Positions 15,935 through 24,390 of a stretch of DNA of 64,000 nucleotides are shown piece after piece. This DNA comes from Thiopseudomonas acetoxidans (GTDB lineage Bacteria > Pseudomonadota > Gammaproteobacteria > Pseudomonadales > Pseudomonadaceae): contig NZ_JAUCDY010000007.1 in NCBI RefSeq assembly GCF_030362935.1, forward strand, positions 62,001 to 126,000, given 5' to 3'. The translations under genes and the position numbers were made by a program. How positions within the stretch are numbered: the first letter of the stretch is position 1; the number at the start of each line of letters is the position of its first letter. The notes under the pieces were generated by a model. The model made no database searches and was not told where the DNA came from. It was given only the letters and a program-made list of their open reading frames with translations.

Positions 15935-17323
15935 CTACTGCAGGTACTGATTGGCCTGTACCAAATGCTGCTCATCCAGCGCGCCAACCAAAGCCGCCAA
16001 CTGCAGCTGATGCACAATTAAGGCCACCTTGGCGTTGAGTAAATCAATTTGCACGCGGGTGAGCTGGTTGTCAGCATCCAAGGCTTCAAGGGTGGTTTTA
16101 TCACCCAGTTTCTGCCCTAGGCGGGTGGACTCGGCACGTAACTGGCTTGCCTGCAGTGCCTGTTGCAAGGCATCAACCTGCTGTGCACTGACCTGCACCG
16201 CATGCCAAGCAGCGCGGGTTTGCTGCTGCACCTGCTGACGTACGTTTTGCGCTTGCGCCAACTGCTGCTCGTGGTTGTAAAACGCTTCTTTACGCTTGGC
16301 GCTGCGATAACCACCGGTGAAAATCGGCACGTTAACCTGCAGGCCAACCATCCAGTCATCGGCCTTGTTCAAGGCTGAGCCATAACGGCCGCTACCATCG
16401 AGCTTTTCATGGCTTAAACGGCCCACCAAATCCAGTGTTGGGCTTTGCCAGCTGGAATAGCTAGCAATCTCTTCTTGCGCAATGTACACGCCTTTATCCT
16501 GCATCAACACCGCTGGATTAAGCTGTACCGCATCCGCTAGCCAGTCACTTAAAGACGCCAATTCTGGGTGCTGCACCGGTGCGGCCAGTGGCAAACTCAA
16601 TAACTTGCCTGGCGTCATACCGGTTAAATCGGTAAAGGCCGCTTCCGCCAAATGCTGCTGCATACGTGCTGCAAGCAATTGCGCCTCCAATGTACGAGCC
16701 TGTGCGCTGGCTTCGTAGCTGTCCGTCACTGGACGATCCCCCACCTCAAAGCGCGCTTGAGTTTCTTGCTGCGCAGTGCTGGCCTGAGTGTATTGCTGCT
16801 CGAGCAACTCGGTGGTTTGCCGGGCGACTAAGACATCAAAATAACGCTCAACCACCTTTATAATCAGCTGCTGCTGTGCATGCTGCCATTGTAAATCCGA
16901 CAGCTCACTGGCCAAACGCAGCTGACGGCTTTGCGCGAGGCGCTCACGACTTAGCAAGGGTTGTTTTAAACCGATTTCATAGGCGCGCAAGTCGCCCCCA
17001 GTGATGGAGTTGTTAAACTCCACCTGATTATGCGTACCCATGCCCGGCGCTGAAAAGTTAGCGCCTTGGCTGGTACTCTTATGACCACCGCGCCCCGCTG
17101 TACCGCTGGCACCTATGGTTGGCAGCCATAAACTACGCGCCTGCTGTGTTTGCGTTCGTCCTGCCTCTGCAGCCGCCTGATCGGCGCGGTACTGCGGATC
17201 TTGCTGCACGGCGAGCTGCCATGTGCTTAACAAATCCAACGGCTTTGCACTGGCGGTGCCCTGCCATGCAGCTGCACAGAGGGCAAACGCCAAGCCGATT
17301 AAGCGTAGTTTTTTAGCTGCCAT
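15935..17323 (-). CDS. TolC-family outer membrane efflux protein
   Basis: About 462 residues with a signal peptide (Lys-Lys-Leu-Arg then a hydrophobic core to Thr-Ala-Ser-Ala) and two outer-membrane-efflux repeats, rich in Gln/Ala coiled-coil helices. The ATG at 17323 is chosen because AAGGTG lies 6 bases upstream; an ATG one codon earlier is also possible. It is the last gene of the adaptor-RND-DUF2892-TolC operon and would form the exit duct of the pump. It has no lipobox, unlike OprM-type proteins, so it resembles TolC/CusC-like non-lipidated forms. Confidence 0.9.
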   Translation of the reverse strand: MAAKKLRLIGLAFALCAAAWQGTASAKPLDLLSTWQLAVQQDPQYRADQAAAEAGRTQTQQARSLWLPTIGASGTAGRGGHKSTSQGANFSAPGMGTHNQVEFNNSITGGDLRAYEIGLKQPLLSRERLAQSRQLRLASELSDLQWQHAQQQLIIKVVERYFDVLVARQTTELLEQQYTQASTAQQETQARFEVGDRPVTDSYEASAQARTLEAQLLAARMQQHLAEAAFTDLTGMTPGKLLSLPLAAPVQHPELASLSDWLADAVQLNPAVLMQDKGVYIAQEEIASYSSWQSPTLDLVGRLSHEKLDGSGRYGSALNKADDWMVGLQVNVPIFTGGYRSAKRKEAFYNHEQQLAQAQNVRQQVQQQTRAAWHAVQVSAQQVDALQQALQASQLRAESTRLGQKLGDKTTLEALDADNQLTRVQIDLLNAKVALIVHQLQLAALVGALDEQHLVQANQYLQ

Positions 17324-17333
17324 CATTTGCACC

Positions 17334-17543
17334 TTAACAACCCGGTTTTACACCTACTTTACGTAGAATGGTTTCCAGCAAGCACCACTTAGTCAGTCCG
17401 CTCTGGAAAATATTGGCGCCCACAAAAAGTGTGAAGGCTAAGAACCACTCATTCACAAAAATTGGGCTGGAAGGCACACCCAGCGCCAAAGTGAGCATGA
17501 TAAAAACACCTGCAATCACACGTACAAGTTGCCATGAAGTCAT
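17334..17543 (-). CDS. Small DUF2892 (YgaP-like) inner membrane protein
   Basis: 69 residues with two hydrophobic segments (about 8-24 and 30-50), starting Met-Thr-Ser-Trp-Gln-Leu-Val-Arg, and the family pattern Arg-Val-Ile-Ala-Gly then Leu-Phe-Val-Gly-Ala-Asn. It matches the membrane part of E. coli YgaP without the rhodanese domain; a Cys-Leu segment near the end is also typical. The start overlaps the RND pump stop by 4 bp, so it is an integral part of the operon. Function is unknown. YgaP is controlled by an ArsR-type repressor in E. coli, which echoes the ArsR gene here. Confidence 0.8.
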   Translation of the reverse strand: MTSWQLVRVIAGVFIMLTLALGVPSSPIFVNEWFLAFTLFVGANIFQSGLTKWCLLETILRKVGVKPGC

Positions 17544-20500
17544 TGTGTATCTCCTTGAGGAATAATGCGTTCAATTTTGTTGCGATAAGCTGCGTAATAC
17601 AGCAAGGGAATCACCACTAAGGTGAGCAAGGTTGACACCAGCACACCAAAGATCAGTGAAATGGCTAAGCCGTTAAAGATAGGGTCATCTAGAATAAACA
17701 ACGCCCCCAACATCGCCGCCAAACCCGTCAGCAAAATGGGTTGTGCACGAATAATGGCGGAGTCCACCACGGCTTGTTCAATAGTGCGTCCTTTGGCGAT
17801 CTCAAGATTAATAAAATCAACCAAAAGAATGGAGTTACGCACGATAATTCCTGCCAGCGCGATCATGCCAATCATGCTGGTGGCCGTAAATTGTTGCCCC
17901 AGCAAGGCATGCCCTGGCATGACACCAATAATGGTCAGCGGAATGGGTGCCATAATAATTAACGGCGTTAAATAAGAGGAAAAGTGCGCCACCACTAGCA
18001 GATAAATCAATAGGATGCCCACCGCGTAGGCAGCGCCCATATCGCGGAAGGTTTCATAAGTAATCTGCCACTCCCCGTCCCACTTCATTGCGTAGTTACG
18101 GTACGGGTCGCTGGGCTGATTGATAAAGTACTCATCAAGCGGCGTGCCCGCGGGGGTGATAATTTCGCCAATTTCTGCGCGTGACCAGAACATGCCATAC
18201 AACGGGCTATCAACCTTACCGGCCATATCTGCAGTGACAAAGTGTACGGGAAGCAGATCTTTATGGAAAATCGGTTGCTCACGCAAGGTGTCCGTAATCT
18301 GCACCAACTCTTCAATGGCAATCAGCGCACCGCTACGGCTACGTACTTTTAACTGCAACAGCGCATTCAAGTCACCGTGTAACTCAGGCTTTAATTGGAT
18401 ATAAGCCGAAGCAGGATACTTGCTGCCATCATGCAACCAAGCTGCATTTTCACCGTGCAAACCGGCGCGCAGCGTAGCAACAATATCCGCCTGTGCCACA
18501 CCCAGCTGACTGGCCTTACTGCGATCAATAATCAACAGCTTGCGCGGGGCATCGGCAATTGCGCTGTCATCCAGATCAACAACACCCTCGACATTACCCA
18601 ATGCCGCCAATACTGCTTCTGCGACCTCACGCCGGCCTTCTGCCGTTGGCCCGTAGATTTCCGCCACAATGGGCGCATGAACCGGCGGGCCTGGGGGGAC
18701 TTCAACCACTTTGACATTGGCGCCAAAAGCCTCACCAATACGCTGCAACTCAGGGCGCAAGCGCGTGGCAATCGCATGACTTTGCTCTTTTCGCTCGGAT
18801 TTATCCACTAGGTTGACCTGCAAATCACCGCTTTCACTGCCACTACGCAAATAATACTGACGCACCAAACCGTTAAAGTTTATCGGTGATGCGGTGCCAG
18901 CATAGCTTTGATAATTCACCACTTCCGGCACTGTGGACAGGTAAGCACCCAGCTCACCGAGCACCGCTGAGGTCTGCTCCAAGGGCGTACCTGCCGGCAT
19001 ATCCACAATCACCTGAAACTCGGATTTGTTATCAAAGGGCAGCATTTTTAACAGCACCAAACCGGTTACCGGTAACGCCATCGAAATACCAATCAGCCCC
19101 ATCACCACCAGACCCAGAAAGAAGCGATTGCGCGTGCCTTTCTTCGTATCCAAGAAGGGGGCGAAAATGCCATGGAATAAGCGCGATAAGAATGCCGGCA
19201 ATTTCGCTGGCTTTTCAGTTGTCTGCTCGGCGCTGCTAGGCACGGCTTTTTTCAGCCACAACCGCGCCAACCAAGGCGTTAACGTAAAGGCAATCGCCAG
19301 TGACAACACCATCCCCATACTGGCGTTAATCGGAATCGGGCTCATATAAGGTCCCATCAAGCCAGATACAAAAGCCATCGGCAGCAAGGCAGCAATCACG
19401 GTAAAGGTCGCTAGAATGGTGGGGCCACCCACTTCATCCACCGCTGGCGGAATAATTTGCAGCAGGGTTTTATCAGGATACAACTTTTGATGTCGGTGAA
19501 TATTTTCCACCACCACAATGGCGTCATCCACCAAAATACCAATCGAGAAAATTAGCGCAAACAACGACACTCGGTTCAGGGTAAAACCCCATGTCCAAGA
19601 GGCAAACAGCGTTGCCGCAAGGGTTAAGCCTACAGCCACACCTAAAATAGCCGCCTCACGGCGTCCCAAAACAAAAAACACCAGCGCCACAACAGACAGG
19701 GTGGCAAAAATGAGTTTTTGAATCAGCTGACGAGCTTTTTCGTTGGCAGTGGCCCCATAGTCACGAGTTTCTACCACCTCTACATCCATAGGAATCAAGG
19801 TGTTTTGTAATTCAGCCACACGTGCCATTACCGCTTCAGAGACGTCAATGGCGTTTTCACCCGGTTTTTTTGTTACCGTCAACGTCACCGCAGGAAACTC
19901 TTGCGCCTGCTCACCAACACTGCCAAAACGTACATAGTTGCTCGGCGGCAACGGCCCTTCACTGACCTCAGCCACATCACCGAGGAAAATGGCACGGTCC
20001 TGATGCACACCTACCACTAGCTCGGCCACTTCGCGGGCATTGTTTAAAAAACGCCCTGCTTCAATTTGAATAGATTGGTTACCACTGATTAGCTCACCAC
20101 TGGGCAAGCCCAGGTTGGCTGATTGCAAAGCTAGACGCAAATCATTAACGGTTAAACCCACTGCACTTAAACGCTCAGGCTCTAAATCAACCCGCACCAC
20201 GCGCCCCGGCCCACCGATGGTGTCCACTTCTCGCGTACCTGGTACACGTTTAAGCTCCACTTCAATACTGTGAGCAATGCGCTGCAGATCATAGGCGCCA
20301 AAATCAGGGTTGGTGTGATACAGCGTCACCGTCACAATGGGTACATCATCGATCCCCATGGGACGCGTGATCGGCGGTAAAACACCCAAATCACGCGGTA
20401 ACCAACTTTCGTTAGAACGCAGAGTATCGTGCAGCTTAACCAAGGCATCATTGCGGGTAACGCCCACTTCAAATTGCACGGTAATCACCGACACTCCCGG

Positions 20501-20773
20501 CTGCGAGGCGGACATCACATGCTCAACCCCTGCCATTTGTGATAACACCTGCTCGGCTGGGTTGGTGACCATGCTTTCGACATCACGCACCGCCGCACCC
20601 GGAAACGGAATAATCACGTTGGCCATGGTGACGTTAATTTGTGGCTCTTCTTCCTGTGGCGTCACCAAAATAGCGAACAAGCCCATCAACAAGGCCAGCA
20701 AAGCCAGTAGCGGGGTAATTTGTGCTGCCTGAAATGCCGCGGCAATGCGGCCTGAAATACCTAAGGGACGCAT
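17540..20773 (-). CDS. RND efflux transporter, inner membrane pump subunit
   Basis: 1077 residues: proton-driven exporter working with the adaptor and TolC-like protein. It has the RND layout of TM1, a large periplasmic loop, TM2-6, TM7, a second loop and TM8-12. TM4 carries Gly-Ile-Leu-Val-Asp-Asp-Ala-Ile-Val-Val-Val-Glu-Asn, with Asp416-Asp417 as the proton relay pair, the form found in drug-type (HAE) rather than heavy-metal-type (HME) pumps. The central loop between about 520 and 560 is long and Lys/Pro-rich. The substrate cannot be read from sequence. It starts 2 bp after the adaptor gene stop. Confidence 0.93.
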   Translation of the reverse strand: MRPLGISGRIAAAFQAAQITPLLALLALLMGLFAILVTPQEEEPQINVTMANVIIPFPGAAVRDVESMVTNPAEQVLSQMAGVEHVMSASQPGVSVITVQFEVGVTRNDALVKLHDTLRSNESWLPRDLGVLPPITRPMGIDDVPIVTVTLYHTNPDFGAYDLQRIAHSIEVELKRVPGTREVDTIGGPGRVVRVDLEPERLSAVGLTVNDLRLALQSANLGLPSGELISGNQSIQIEAGRFLNNAREVAELVVGVHQDRAIFLGDVAEVSEGPLPPSNYVRFGSVGEQAQEFPAVTLTVTKKPGENAIDVSEAVMARVAELQNTLIPMDVEVVETRDYGATANEKARQLIQKLIFATLSVVALVFFVLGRREAAILGVAVGLTLAATLFASWTWGFTLNRVSLFALIFSIGILVDDAIVVVENIHRHQKLYPDKTLLQIIPPAVDEVGGPTILATFTVIAALLPMAFVSGLMGPYMSPIPINASMGMVLSLAIAFTLTPWLARLWLKKAVPSSAEQTTEKPAKLPAFLSRLFHGIFAPFLDTKKGTRNRFFLGLVVMGLIGISMALPVTGLVLLKMLPFDNKSEFQVIVDMPAGTPLEQTSAVLGELGAYLSTVPEVVNYQSYAGTASPINFNGLVRQYYLRSGSESGDLQVNLVDKSERKEQSHAIATRLRPELQRIGEAFGANVKVVEVPPGPPVHAPIVAEIYGPTAEGRREVAEAVLAALGNVEGVVDLDDSAIADAPRKLLIIDRSKASQLGVAQADIVATLRAGLHGENAAWLHDGSKYPASAYIQLKPELHGDLNALLQLKVRSRSGALIAIEELVQITDTLREQPIFHKDLLPVHFVTADMAGKVDSPLYGMFWSRAEIGEIITPAGTPLDEYFINQPSDPYRNYAMKWDGEWQITYETFRDMGAAYAVGILLIYLLVVAHFSSYLTPLIIMAPIPLTIIGVMPGHALLGQQFTATSMIGMIALAGIIVRNSILLVDFINLEIAKGRTIEQAVVDSAIIRAQPILLTGLAAMLGALFILDDPIFNGLAISLIFGVLVSTLLTLVVIPLLYYAAYRNKIERIIPQGDTQ

Positions 20774-20775
20774 GC

Positions 20776-21804
20776 TTACTCCTTGCTCAACACATGAAGA
20801 TCAAGATACACCCACTCGCCTTCGCTTAAACCGCTCAGCACCTCGATCTCGTCACCCGTTTGCGCGCCTAAACGCACCTGCCGCAAAAGGGGCTTACCCT
20901 CTTGCGCGCTTTTGACATACACCGCGGTCAGCTCGGCGCGGCGAACCACCGCCTTGGCAGGGATAAATAATTTGCTCTGCTGGGCAAGCTGCGGGCGCTG
21001 CAACTGAACCTTAACGGACTGACCCGGCACTAAACCGGTATTGCCGTTGGTAAGGGTTAAACGCAAACGTACGCTCTGTGAACTGGCATCCGCGGTAGGC
21101 AGGCGCTGTAAATTATTGACTGCTAGCACCTCTTGCCCGTGCTTTACTTTTATCTGTTCCAAGCTGAGGTTTTGCGCTGGCAAGGCATTCACAGGCACCG
21201 ACACACCCACTCTTAACTGTGCAGGTTCAAACAAACTCAGCAGCGGCATGCCCGGCATCGCCATATCACCCTGCGTGGCCGGCACATCAATCACCACTCC
21301 AGCATAAGGCGCGCGAATAATAAAGAAGTCGCTTTGTACTTGTGCGGCCTGCACCTGTGCTTGGTGCGCCTTAAGTTGGGCGGCGGTGGCACGCTGCTCA
21401 GCTTCAATACGCTCTAACGCGCCTTGGCTAATATAGTTTTGTTCGAAGAGCTTTTTCTGCCGTGCCAGTTCTTGGGTTAGCGCATGCAACTGTGCTCTGG
21501 CAGCATCGGCCTGTGCTTGTGCGGCAGCTTGTTGTTGACGTGCCTGGCTGGCATCAATCTCTATCAGCAGCTGCCCAGCTGTGACTGTGTCACCAGCTTT
21601 GACATGTACTTGTTTAATTCTGCCGGTCACCTGCGCTGCAACACGGGTATCAGTGACTGCTTCTACCTGTCCTTCATACTCAGCACTGCTGGCCCAAGAT
21701 GCACGCTTGACTTGCACCGCCGCAGAACTCTGCGCCGATGCCCAACCGCTTATGACAAGACCCGCGAACGCTAAGATAATCGCTAGTTTATTGTTCACCC
21801 GCAC
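20776..21804 (-). CDS. RND efflux periplasmic adaptor (membrane fusion protein)
   Basis: 342 residues with an N-terminal signal peptide (hydrophobic 8-20, ending Trp-Ala-Ser-Ala-Gln), then a biotinyl-lipoyl-like domain, a Gln/Ala-rich alpha-hairpin at about 85-145, the second lipoyl half (Ile-Ile-Arg-Ala-Pro-Tyr-Ala-Gly-Val-Val) and a beta-barrel. It bridges the pump and the TolC-like channel. First gene of the operon, divergent from arsR; the 110-bp gap holds a palindrome at 21854-21869 likely bound by the regulator. No lipobox cysteine is seen. Confidence 0.92.
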   Translation of the reverse strand: MRVNNKLAIILAFAGLVISGWASAQSSAAVQVKRASWASSAEYEGQVEAVTDTRVAAQVTGRIKQVHVKAGDTVTAGQLLIEIDASQARQQQAAAQAQADAARAQLHALTQELARQKKLFEQNYISQGALERIEAEQRATAAQLKAHQAQVQAAQVQSDFFIIRAPYAGVVIDVPATQGDMAMPGMPLLSLFEPAQLRVGVSVPVNALPAQNLSLEQIKVKHGQEVLAVNNLQRLPTADASSQSVRLRLTLTNGNTGLVPGQSVKVQLQRPQLAQQSKLFIPAKAVVRRAELTAVYVKSAQEGKPLLRQVRLGAQTGDEIEVLSGLSEGEWVYLDLHVLSKE

Positions 21805-21853
21805 ACTCTCCGAAGAAATATATAAACAGATTCTTAACTATTATGTAACTAAG

Positions 21854-21869
21854 CTTGCAACTATGCAAG
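21854..21869. promoter_or_regulatory. Palindromic operator candidate between efflux operon and arsR
   Basis: CTTGCA-ACTA-TGCAAG, a perfect 6-4-6 inverted repeat, lies 46 bp from the arsR ATG and 50 bp from the adaptor start. Its position in a divergent promoter region with an ArsR gene makes it the obvious binding site for that regulator. Confidence 0.55.
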
Positions 21870-21914
21870 TATCTAACTATCTTACCTACAGCATTGTTTA
21901 ACTTGAGAATTGCA

Positions 21915-22235
21915 ATGGAAAAAATGAGTCCACACGCCCTAGAACAAATAGCGGCCTACTTTAAAGCGCTGTCAGATCCCACTCGACTGCAGATTTTGCG
22001 TCTGCTGGGTGAAGGGCAATACAATGTCGGGGAGATTGCTCAGCGTTGCAACTTCAGCTCAGCTAACATCTCTCGCCACCTATCCATCCTTAATCGACAC
22101 GGCTTGATTACCCGTCAATCACAGGGCACTCATGTGTTTTATCAGCTAACCGATGAGTCAACCTATGCACTCTGTGAGATGGTTTGTCAGATTATCGAGC
22201 GGCAGATAAGCGTACAAAAACAAGCGTTTGCTTAA
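21915..22235 (+). CDS. ArsR-family transcriptional repressor
   Basis: 106 residues: Phe-Lys-Ala-Leu-Ser-Asp-Pro-Thr-Arg-Leu-Gln-Ile-Leu-Arg-Leu-Leu at 16-31 and a winged helix with recognition helix Ser-Ala-Asn-Ile-Ser-Arg-His-Leu at 49-56. Cysteines are at 45, 87 and 91; none is at the metal-binding ELCV site of ArsR/SmtB, so metal sensing by the classical alpha-3 site is unlikely and a thiol or other ligand is possible. The ATG at 21915 is preferred; the frame extends upstream into the operator. Divergent from the RND operon, which it probably represses. Confidence 0.88.
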   Translation: MEKMSPHALEQIAAYFKALSDPTRLQILRLLGEGQYNVGEIAQRCNFSSANISRHLSILNRHGLITRQSQGTHVFYQLTDESTYALCEMVCQIIERQISVQKQAFA

Positions 22236-22241
22236 ACCTAA

Positions 22242-22380
22242 GAAGCCTCTGAATAACTACCTGCGTAGCTACCACTGCGTTAAAAACGTACTCAAAATGC
22301 TCATTTACTCGGTGTAAACTGCGCTTTTTCGCACGTTTTTGCCTTGTGTTAGCGTCCTCGGTAACGTTATTCAGAGGTTC
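22242..22380. mobile_element. 139-bp MITE-like element, copy 2
   Basis: Same length, sequence (apart from the final base) and orientation as the element at 13060-13198. Inverted ends CCTCTGAATAAC (22246-22257) and its complement (22366-22377). A different 5-bp direct repeat, CCTAA, flanks it (22237-22241 and 22381-22385), which supports independent insertion rather than segmental duplication. It starts 6 bp past the arsR stop, and the following minus-strand gene (tgpA-like) ends 28 bp further on. Confidence 0.88.
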
Positions 22381-22407
22381 CCTAAAACTTAAAGCATTTG
22401 CGCTATG

Positions 22408-24390
22408 CTATCGACGCGCTAAGCTGTGGCGTAGCGTCTGTAACTGCTGCTTCAACTGCACAGCGGGAACGGGGACATTGGCATATTCGTTCTGCTCATA
22501 ACTATGCACAAAGGCATCCAATGCCATCCGTTGCGGTGGCGACAAGTCTGCCTGAATACGCGCCTGAAATGCACGCAAGCCTTCCGCTGGTTCGCGTTTA
22601 TATTGGCGCTTTGCCAGTAAGCGCTCAAACTGTTTTAACAGACGTTGAGTTTCGCTTAGTCTGGTTTGCCAAGGTTTAAACAGCCATAGCGATATAAGGG
22701 CAAACAACAGCGCAATCGTAATCACCAAGCCCACGCCTATACGCTGCCAGCTTATTTCACCTAGCAAACCTTTAAGCCAGTTTTTTTGGCGCTCTGCCTG
22801 ATAGCCTAAAACATTTTTCTGCCACGTGTAATTAAGCGTATCCCAGCTTATTCTTAGCTGATTAATCCAATTTATATGGCGATAACTTAATGGCGAGAAC
22901 AGTCCGGTATTCAAACTCTCGCCGCGCAACGCTTCTTGCAAGCCTTGCTCGATACGCTCTGGCGCCACCTGAAACGTAGGGTCAACTCTGTGCCAGCCAA
23001 AACCCAAACGCCAATACTCAACCCACGAATGCGCATCATACTGGCGTACCTGCACATAGTTTTCCGCGCGATTAACTTCACCGCCCTGATAGCCTGTCAC
23101 CACACGCGCTGGAATACCTGCTGCACGCAACACAAAGGTCATAGCGCTTGAATAGTGCTCACAAAAACCTGTTTGCGTGGCAAATAAAAACTCATCCACA
23201 CTGTGCTTGCCTAGGCGCGGCGGTTTTAGGGTATAAAAATATTCTTCTTGGTTAAAGGTACGTAACACAGCCCGCACTAATGACTCATCATCAGGATAAC
23301 GCTGGCGTAATTGTTGCGCCCATGCCCGCGCCTGTGGATTAACCTTATGCGGCAATTGTAAATAGAAGCGGTATTTTTCAGGGCTTAACTTAGGCTCAGC
23401 CAGGGCTTCAGGCCAAGCCCGAGCCTGATACAAATAAGTGCGGTGTATGGGCGTATTATGCTGCAAACGAAAATCATTCATCAGCCGAATATCTTTTTGG
23501 TCTGTCTGACTCACCGCCAAGCTGTACAACCAAGTCCGCGAACTAGGCTGCATAATCACACTGTATTCCAACATATCGCCTTGCGCTTGCCACTCTGGCG
23601 CAAGCAAATCAGAGGTCATGTTTTGCATGTGCCATGTACGGCCATCAAAGTACGGCAGGGTCAGTGCGCGCCAATACAGCTGGTTTTGTGTCGGTATTTC
23701 ACCCGTAAAGCTGGCACGAAAAACCAACTCTGATGACTGACTAAGCTCAGCAATATCGCCCGGAGACATATGATCCGAGATACCGGTAACGCCTTTGTCC
23801 TTTGGCGTTGGTAAAACCCAAAGCGGATCTAAACGCGGGAAAAACAAAAACAACAGCAGCGCTACGGGAATGGCTTGCAGCAAGATTGCAGCAGCCTGGG
23901 TTACTGTTTTACCCGGTCGTCCTGTTAAGACTGTTTGCTGCAATCCAACCAGTGCCGCTAGTAACGCTGTGACAGAAAGCAGGCTATAACCAGCAGCTAG
24001 AATGCTGTCATCGAACAAATAACTGGTAACTACCGTAAAAAACCCAAGATAGATCAGCACCAGCGCATCACGCTTACTGCGCAGCTCAACCAACTTCAGC
24101 ACAAAGGCGGTCAACAGCAGCGCCACCCCGGCATCTAATCCTACGAGACTGCCACGGCTTAGATACACCGCAAACGCAGCGCTAACCATCATCGCTACTT
24201 TTACTATCGCCTTGGGAAACTGCATACGCATACGAAACACCTGTATGCGCCATGCAGCACAGACGAGCCACAAGCCGATAATCCACAAGGGGACATGCCA
24301 CAACAAAGGCAATATCACCAACACTTGGGCAATCAATAGCCAAATTAGGCTATTGCGTGGAATACTGGGTTTGATCTTATGTTCAGCCAT
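22408..24390 (-). CDS. tgpA: TgpA-like membrane transglutaminase (DUF3488 + transglutaminase core)
   Basis: About 660 residues: N-terminal helices (roughly six up to 190), a large periplasmic transglutaminase-like domain, one more membrane helix near 560 and a cytoplasmic DUF4129-like tail. The triad is Cys410 (Thr-Gly-Phe-Cys-Glu-His-Tyr), His454 (Asp-Ala-His-Ser-Trp) and Asp470 (Arg-Val-Asp-Pro-Thr). P. aeruginosa TgpA, with the same layout, is essential; its substrate is unclear. The ATG at 24390 overlaps the upstream DUF58 stop by 8 bp; a TTG five codons earlier is possible. Last gene of moxR-DUF58-tgpA. Confidence 0.92.
   Translation of the reverse strand: MAEHKIKPSIPRNSLIWLLIAQVLVILPLLWHVPLWIIGLWLVCAAWRIQVFRMRMQFPKAIVKVAMMVSAAFAVYLSRGSLVGLDAGVALLLTAFVLKLVELRSKRDALVLIYLGFFTVVTSYLFDDSILAAGYSLLSVTALLAALVGLQQTVLTGRPGKTVTQAAAILLQAIPVALLLFLFFPRLDPLWVLPTPKDKGVTGISDHMSPGDIAELSQSSELVFRASFTGEIPTQNQLYWRALTLPYFDGRTWHMQNMTSDLLAPEWQAQGDMLEYSVIMQPSSRTWLYSLAVSQTDQKDIRLMNDFRLQHNTPIHRTYLYQARAWPEALAEPKLSPEKYRFYLQLPHKVNPQARAWAQQLRQRYPDDESLVRAVLRTFNQEEYFYTLKPPRLGKHSVDEFLFATQTGFCEHYSSAMTFVLRAAGIPARVVTGYQGGEVNRAENYVQVRQYDAHSWVEYWRLGFGWHRVDPTFQVAPERIEQGLQEALRGESLNTGLFSPLSYRHINWINQLRISWDTLNYTWQKNVLGYQAERQKNWLKGLLGEISWQRIGVGLVITIALLFALISLWLFKPWQTRLSETQRLLKQFERLLAKRQYKREPAEGLRAFQARIQADLSPPQRMALDAFVHSYEQNEYANVPVPAVQLKQQLQTLRHSLARR

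Noticed and set aside
13060..22380. A 9-kb composite transposon carrying tus, MFS and RND genes between the two MITE-like copies
   Set aside because: The two copies have different 5-bp flanking repeats and the tus-ybiB order is the normal chromosomal one, so separate insertions explain the pattern better.
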